A stretch of DNA of 34,752 nucleotides, from assembly GCA_965660075.1 (NCBI GenBank), contig CBFHYO010000033.1, forward strand, positions 1 through 34,752, given 5' to 3'. Below the pieces are notes generated by a model, which was not told the DNA's origin, searched no databases, and was given only the letters and a program-made list of their open reading frames with translations. Numbering within the stretch: position 1 is the stretch's first letter; each line of letters starts with the position of its first letter. Positions 31,079 to 34,752 of this stretch are shown here, one piece after another. This DNA comes from CAYYFV01 sp965660075. Its GTDB lineage: Bacteria > Patescibacteriota > Gracilibacteria > UBA1369 > GCA-2718715. Made by a program: the position numbers and the translations under genes.

Positions 31079-33025
31079 ATGCAAGTAGAATCTCGAATTT
31101 TAAAACTTGATAATCATCTCATCAACCAAATTGCCGCAGGTGAGGTGGTCGAAAACCCAGCATCGGCACTAAAAGAAATTATCGAAAATTCTATAGATGC
31201 CCAAGCTACACATTTATCAATAGATTTAGAGGCAGGTGGAAAAACTCTCATACGCGTATCAGATAATGGCAAAGGTTTAATCGAATCAGATTTGCCCCTA
31301 GTTTTCGAAAGACATGCTACTAGTAAAATCACTTCACTGAAGGATTTAGAAAACAACTTTCATCTGGGTTTCCGTGGCGAGGCCCTAGCCGCAATTTCTT
31401 CGGTTAGTCAGATCGAATTTGCCTCGAGACATCACAAGTCTTTGCATGGTTCTTGTATAGATGCTAGTGGTCAAATAAGTTCCAAGGCCATGAATGTTGG
31501 CACCACAGTAACTATTAAAGATCTATTTTTTAATACCGTTGCTCGTCAAAAATATTTAAAGACAGATTCCACAGAGTACAAAAAATGCTTGCAAGTTATC
31601 ACCGATTACATGCTGGCACACCCACAAATTGCCTTTCGGGTAACTCATAATTCTAAGTTAATTTACAAGTTAGATTCTCAAGACGTGTTAGATCGTATCG
31701 CTGCTGTAAAAGGTCAAAATTTTGCAAGTCAACTAATCAAGGTTAACTATTTAGATGATCAAATAAAATTAAGTGGATTTATTTGCAGGCCCCAAGCCGC
31801 AGTTTCCAAGATGCCTACCCAGCAAATATTTGTAAACAAGCGTCCCATTAACGCCAAAAACTTTAATCATGCCATACTCCAAAGTTACGGGTCCTGGTTG
31901 TTTAGTCCAAATAAACCACAGTTTGTTTTGTACTTCGATATCGATCCCAAAACAGTAGATATGAATATCCACCCAAGAAAACTCGAGGCTAAATTCTTCT
32001 TAGAGTCAAAAATTTATGGAATATTAAGACAGGTCGTTCGAAAAACATTAGAAAGTCACCATCTAACACCATCTGTATCTAAATCAGATTCATTAGCAAA
32101 GTTTGTACCCGGTTTCGAATCTATGGAATCCTCAGAGTCAATCAAGTCCACAGAATCCCCAGGATATAAACAGTCTCTAGGGTCTTTACAATCATCTGGA
32201 TACACAGCAGCCCAAAAACTCAAAGACCAAGCTAGTCACATACCAAGTTTTGGATTAGTTTCAAATACTAAATATTCAAATCACTCAAGTAACTCACATT
32301 CCACACACAGGCCTTTGCATGATTCTAAAATGAATTCATCAAACACCAAAAATGCTAATATGTACAATAACGATTCAGAGTCGTTTTTGAATCCAGAGCC
32401 AGAGGTTCAAGAAATTCAAGGCATTGCAGAAAATCCCAATTCAGAACATGACCTCAAAGCAGTTTGCCAAATTAAAAATTCCTACATTATCGCAGAAGGC
32501 GTAGATGACATTTTTATAGTCGATCAACACGCGGCTCATGAGCGCATTTGGTACGAGATACTCAAAGAAAATGCCAACTCTAAAATACCTCAGTCCCAGC
32601 CACTACTTGTAACTCAGAATTTCGATCTCGACTTGTCACAAATTGAAACTTTGGATAAATGTAAAGACACTTTGTTAAAGCTTGGATTTGATTTCACAGT
32701 CAATCACAATCAGATTAAAGTGACAGCGGTTCCAACAAAACTCAATAAAATTTCGATCCCGGAATTATTTATAAATATTTTAGAAGATATAGAACAAAAT
32801 AACGAGTTTTCAAATCTGAGTGAGCTCGAAGATATAGTAATTAATTACACAGCATGCCGAACTGCAATTAAATTTGGTCAAAAGCTACAGTTATCAGAAA
32901 TGCAGAAGTTACTCGATGACATGCAGGCTATTTCGCACCGAAAATACACCTGCCCACACGGAAGACCATCTATTATAAAGCTTGGAATGCATGATTTAGA
33001 AAAACTTTTTAAGAGGATTCACTAA
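31079..33025 (+). CDS. mutL: DNA mismatch repair protein MutL (with endonuclease motif)
   Basis: Couples mismatch recognition to strand removal. The GHKL ATPase (about residues 1-330) shows NQIAAGEVVENPASALKEII (Glu36 region), SDNGKGL, GFRGEAL (98-104) and the NHPRK-like NIHPRKLEAKF. A Ser/Asn-rich linker (about 340-455) is unusually long and disordered-looking. The C-terminal domain has the metal-binding endonuclease motif DQHAAHERIWYE (482-493, matching DQHA-x2-E-x4-E), ACRTAIKFG and CPHGRP (625-630). It therefore should nick DNA itself, as in bacteria lacking MutH. At 648 aa it is complete. Divergent from mutS, with its own promoter. Confidence 0.96.
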   Translation: MQVESRILKLDNHLINQIAAGEVVENPASALKEIIENSIDAQATHLSIDLEAGGKTLIRVSDNGKGLIESDLPLVFERHATSKITSLKDLENNFHLGFRGEALAAISSVSQIEFASRHHKSLHGSCIDASGQISSKAMNVGTTVTIKDLFFNTVARQKYLKTDSTEYKKCLQVITDYMLAHPQIAFRVTHNSKLIYKLDSQDVLDRIAAVKGQNFASQLIKVNYLDDQIKLSGFICRPQAAVSKMPTQQIFVNKRPINAKNFNHAILQSYGSWLFSPNKPQFVLYFDIDPKTVDMNIHPRKLEAKFFLESKIYGILRQVVRKTLESHHLTPSVSKSDSLAKFVPGFESMESSESIKSTESPGYKQSLGSLQSSGYTAAQKLKDQASHIPSFGLVSNTKYSNHSSNSHSTHRPLHDSKMNSSNTKNANMYNNDSESFLNPEPEVQEIQGIAENPNSEHDLKAVCQIKNSYIIAEGVDDIFIVDQHAAHERIWYEILKENANSKIPQSQPLLVTQNFDLDLSQIETLDKCKDTLLKLGFDFTVNHNQIKVTAVPTKLNKISIPELFINILEDIEQNNEFSNLSELEDIVINYTACRTAIKFGQKLQLSEMQKLLDDMQAISHRKYTCPHGRPSIIKLGMHDLEKLFKRIH

Positions 33026-33168
33026 CAATTCATTTCATTGAAACAATCCATAAGACCGATCATAAAGAGTTGGTGTTAGCTAAAAAACACTTGCAAAAAC
33101 CTTAGCAAAATGTTAAAAAATGACTACCTTTTGCTTAAAAGAATTAAAGAACCAGACTACCTGGGCCA

Positions 33169-33196
33169 TTGAGATTACTTTTAGGCGCATTATTTA
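33169..33196 (+). promoter_or_regulatory. Tentative promoter of the S6-S18 gene
   Basis: -35 TTGAGA (33169-33174), a 16-bp spacer and a weak -10 TATTTA (33191-33196), 12 bp before the ATG. The 33026-33208 gap also contains AGCAAAA...TTTTGCT (33104-33110/33129-33135) and a small stem CCAG...CTGG (33152-33164), either of which could belong to a leader RNA. Confidence 0.3.
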
Positions 33197-33208
33197 ACCA
33201 CAAAAGGT

Positions 33209-33796
33209 ATGGCAAAAAAAGCACATTTAGTAGACGTGGCTGACTTTTCTCAATTAGAGTTAGCACCAAATAAATACGAGTTAATGCTTGTATTATCTCC
33301 AGGAGTAACTGAAGATCAAAGATCAAAATCACTAAACGAACACATTGGGCAACTCGAAGAAAGAGGTGCAAAAGTTTTCCACGTAGATGATTGGGGTAAA
33401 AGAGATCTAGCATATACTATCAAAGGTCAAGACCAAGCATATTATATTACTTACTACCTTACATTTTCTGAAACTAAGTATCTAGAAGAGTTCGACGAAC
33501 TTTTAAGATTAGATCCTGCTGTGTTAAGACACTTGTTAATTAGAAGACCAGAAAACTTCGAAATTCAAAAATTCGAAGAACCAGAAGAAGGTGAAAACAA
33601 ACAAAGCAAACCAAGATCAGAGTTAGTAACTGCAGATGTTGATTATAAAAATCTAAGAGTATTAAACCGATACACATCTAGATTCGGTAAAATTGTTGCT
33701 AGACACTACACAAAAGTAACTCTTAAACAACAAAAGAAACTTTCACAAGAAATCAAAAGAGCTCGTCACGTAGCACTTTTACCTTTCGTAAAATAG
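33209..33796 (+). CDS. Fused ribosomal proteins S6 and S18
   Basis: One 195-aa ORF encodes both platform proteins of the 30S subunit. Residues ~22-117 are S6: NKYELMLVLSPGV, VFHVDDWGKRDLAYTIKGQD, AYYITYYLTF and LRLDPAVLRHLLIRR. A charged linker (about 118-142, EEPEEGENKQSKPRSE) follows. Residues ~143-195 are S18: VDYKNLRVLNRYTSRFGKI (144-162), VTLKQQKKLSQEIKRARHVA (170-189) and LLPFV (190-194). The usual bacterial order is rpsF-ssb-rpsR-rplI as separate genes. Here ssb is absent from between them and no rplI follows. S18 lacks its usual basic N-terminal ~15 residues, replaced by the linker. The frame is open throughout, and a clean terminator follows. rpsF/rpsR symbols apply only to the halves. 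Confidence 0.93.
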   Translation: MAKKAHLVDVADFSQLELAPNKYELMLVLSPGVTEDQRSKSLNEHIGQLEERGAKVFHVDDWGKRDLAYTIKGQDQAYYITYYLTFSETKYLEEFDELLRLDPAVLRHLLIRRPENFEIQKFEEPEEGENKQSKPRSELVTADVDYKNLRVLNRYTSRFGKIVARHYTKVTLKQQKKLSQEIKRARHVALLPFVK

Positions 33797-33817
33797 TTTC
33801 AAAAACAGTTGATTTTC

Positions 33818-33842
33818 AAACCGCCAATCTGGCGGTTTTTTT
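33818..33842 (+). terminator. Rho-independent terminator after the S6-S18 gene
   Basis: AAACCGCCA (33818-33826) pairs with TGGCGGTTT (33830-33838) around a 3-nt loop, followed by a T-run to 33842. It lies 22 bp after the stop codon. Confidence 0.93.
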
Positions 33843-33855
33843 GTGTTCTAAGCGA

Positions 33856-33883
33856 GTAATGCAAAATCTTACTAACGCATTAC
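33856..33883. repeat. Short inverted repeat in the S6-S18 / membrane protein gap
   Basis: GTAATGC (33856-33862) and GCATTAC (33877-33883) are perfect inverted copies with a 14-bp spacer. It could be an operator for the following gene or a chance pairing. Confidence 0.3.
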
Positions 33884-33947
33884 AAATTAAATCATTCAAA
33901 GCCACTTGATCAAATATAGCACTCAGATTTACAATATATGCAAATAC

Positions 33948-33977
33948 TTGCTCAAAAGCTTATGTTTATGATATAAT
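33948..33977 (+). promoter_or_regulatory. Probable promoter of the 181-aa membrane protein gene
   Basis: -35 TTGCTC (33948-33953), an 18-bp spacer and -10 TATAAT (33972-33977), 20 bp before the ATG at 33998. The -10 is perfect and the -35 is weak. Confidence 0.45.
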
Positions 33978-33997
33978 AATAAGAATAATTTATATCT

Positions 33998-34543
33998 ATG
34001 GTAGAGCCAAACAGTACAAACATCACAGAAAACAGCTTACAAAGCACTGATAGTCTAAATCCAAATATAGAAAACGATAGTCTTAAAAGTATCAGTTTTT
34101 CGAGTGTAAGTTTCTTTCCATATGGCAGGGGATTTATTTGGTATGCAATGTATTTACTCATTTTAACGACATTGGTTTATTTTTCATTAAAGTACTCAGC
34201 GCCATTATTTTCGGCAATTTTAGTTTTTGCCTCTGGCTTATATCTAGCTAGCACCCTTTCGGAACCTGTAGCAAACACTGTGCAAATTACAGATACTGAT
34301 TTATTCGTCGATGCAAAACCTTTTCCTCTCAAAAATTTTGAGTCTTTCTGGATTGAACCCCACGGATTAGATTTTGGTTTTCTACACATCTACAAAAGCA
34401 AGCAGCTTTTAGCCAATAAAGAAATTCCATATCTTAATATAAATTCAGAGCTACTCAGAGAATTTATGAATGAAAAACTTAAGCCAAATAACTCAGAGTT
34501 GTCTCATAGTTTGGCTAAGATCTCACATGTATTAAAAATTTAA
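33998..34543 (+). CDS. Membrane protein of unknown function (two TM helices and a PH-like C-terminal part)
   Basis: I recognise no firm family. The N-terminal ~40 residues are Asn/Ser/Thr-rich and hydrophilic. Two adjacent TM helices follow (about 47-64 with WYAMYLLILTTLVYF, and 70-88). A soluble C-terminal part of ~95 residues has strands such as VQITDTDLFVDAKPFPLKNF and GLDFGFLHIYKSKQLL, ending in a helix (ELLREFMNEKL). This TM-pair plus small beta domain resembles bacterial PH-like membrane proteins, but the match is loose. It sits between the S6-S18 gene and the truncated last ORF, 12 bp before the latter, so those two may form an operon. Confidence 0.75.
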   Translation: MVEPNSTNITENSLQSTDSLNPNIENDSLKSISFSSVSFFPYGRGFIWYAMYLLILTTLVYFSLKYSAPLFSAILVFASGLYLASTLSEPVANTVQITDTDLFVDAKPFPLKNFESFWIEPHGLDFGFLHIYKSKQLLANKEIPYLNINSELLREFMNEKLKPNNSELSHSLAKISHVLKI

Positions 34544-34555
34544 TTTTCCACCCCC

Positions 34556-34752
34556 ATGCCTAATTCTAGAGAAATACGAGATAGATTCGACACAGTCACA
34601 TCTACAGATGAAGCAGTTGCTTTCTTAGAACCCATAATGAACAATTACAGATCTAATCCTTTGTTAGATCACTTTGATATTCAGGACACAGAAGTCAGAA
34701 ATATCTTTATATCTGCATTGCAGAATTCTACAAGAAGCATTCTCACAAAAAC
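34556..34752 (+). CDS. Start of an unrecognised ORF, cut by the window end
   Basis: An ATG at 34556 opens a frame with no stop up to the end of the window (65 codons). The product starts MPNSREIRDRFDTVTSTDEA, then FLEPIMNNYRSNPLLDHF, and appears helical and acidic with no signal peptide. It begins 12 bp after the stop of the membrane protein gene on the same strand. There is too little sequence to name it. Confidence 0.6.
   Translation, partial: MPNSREIRDRFDTVTSTDEAVAFLEPIMNNYRSNPLLDHFDIQDTEVRNIFISALQNSTRSILTK

Noticed and set aside
1..34752. CRISPR arrays, insertion sequences, prophage or integrase at the tRNA genes
   Set aside because: No spaced direct repeats, transposase or integrase ORFs, and no duplicated tRNA 3' ends besides the two full serine tRNAs, whose similarity reflects tRNA family relationship.

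Overview
This 34.75-kb window is AT-rich, densely coded and free of mobile elements, CRISPR arrays and rRNA. It looks like chromosome from a small-genome bacterium, most likely Candidate Phyla Radiation (Patescibacteria). That placement is inferred from several things: short intergenic gaps, no visible Shine-Dalgarno sequences, many TAATG/ATGA overlaps, housekeeping genes mixed with large unrecognised proteins, and a non-oxidative pentose phosphate operon. No marker here proves the lineage. TGA appears as a normal stop (4113-4116), so I see no reason to invoke UGA recoding.

Layout. 1-2.3 kb (minus): a MacB/FtsX-type ABC permease (cut by the window edge) and its HlyD/MacA-type adaptor. 2.4-2.9 kb (plus): a two-TM K+ channel and a coupled 30-aa membrane ORF. 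2.9-5.3 kb (minus): a tightly overlapping operon of a DUF2177 membrane protein, a DUF1295 membrane protein and a glycosyltransferase, divergent from a flavin reductase-like gene. 5.8-10.9 kb (minus): two large unrecognised proteins (535 and 1055 aa) that share a C-terminal domain and flank tRNA-Ser(GCU). 11.1-14.8 kb (plus): class I ribonucleotide reductase nrdA-nrdB with an NrdR box and a terminator. 14.9-15.8 kb: two tandem NUDIX hydrolases. 15.8-17.1 kb (minus): an M23-like protein without a signal peptide, and tRNA-Ser(UGA). 17.2-21.3 kb: an orphan OmpR/PhoB-type regulator preceded by 11-bp-spaced TTTACA repeats, then ctpA-like and uvrD/pcrA on the minus strand. 21.4-26.9 kb (plus): a seven-gene operon, tal-pgi-tkt-sod plus three small membrane or exported proteins. 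26.9-33.0 kb: yebC, lexA with a probable self-operator, and divergent mutS/mutL. 33.2-34.75 kb: one ORF that fuses ribosomal proteins S6 and S18, a membrane protein, and a truncated ORF.

How the genes work together. Pgi, transaldolase and transketolase interconvert hexose, pentose and triose phosphates, and superoxide dismutase is co-transcribed with them. NrdAB supplies dNTPs, under likely NrdR control. UvrD, MutS, MutL and LexA form a repair and SOS set, and NUDIX hydrolases may clean the nucleotide pool.

The most unusual items are: (i) the S6-S18 fusion, which forces 1:1 production of two partners that touch in the 30S platform; (ii) the paired large proteins around tRNA-Ser, the larger with a possible papain-fold peptidase N-terminus; (iii) the four-repeat PhoP/PhoB-like operator in front of a regulator whose receiver has lost its acidic pocket; (iv) a perfect 16-bp palindrome between the -35 and -10 of lexA; and (v) absence of Shine-Dalgarno sequences, with TATA-like hexamers abutting several start codons although separate promoters lie upstream.
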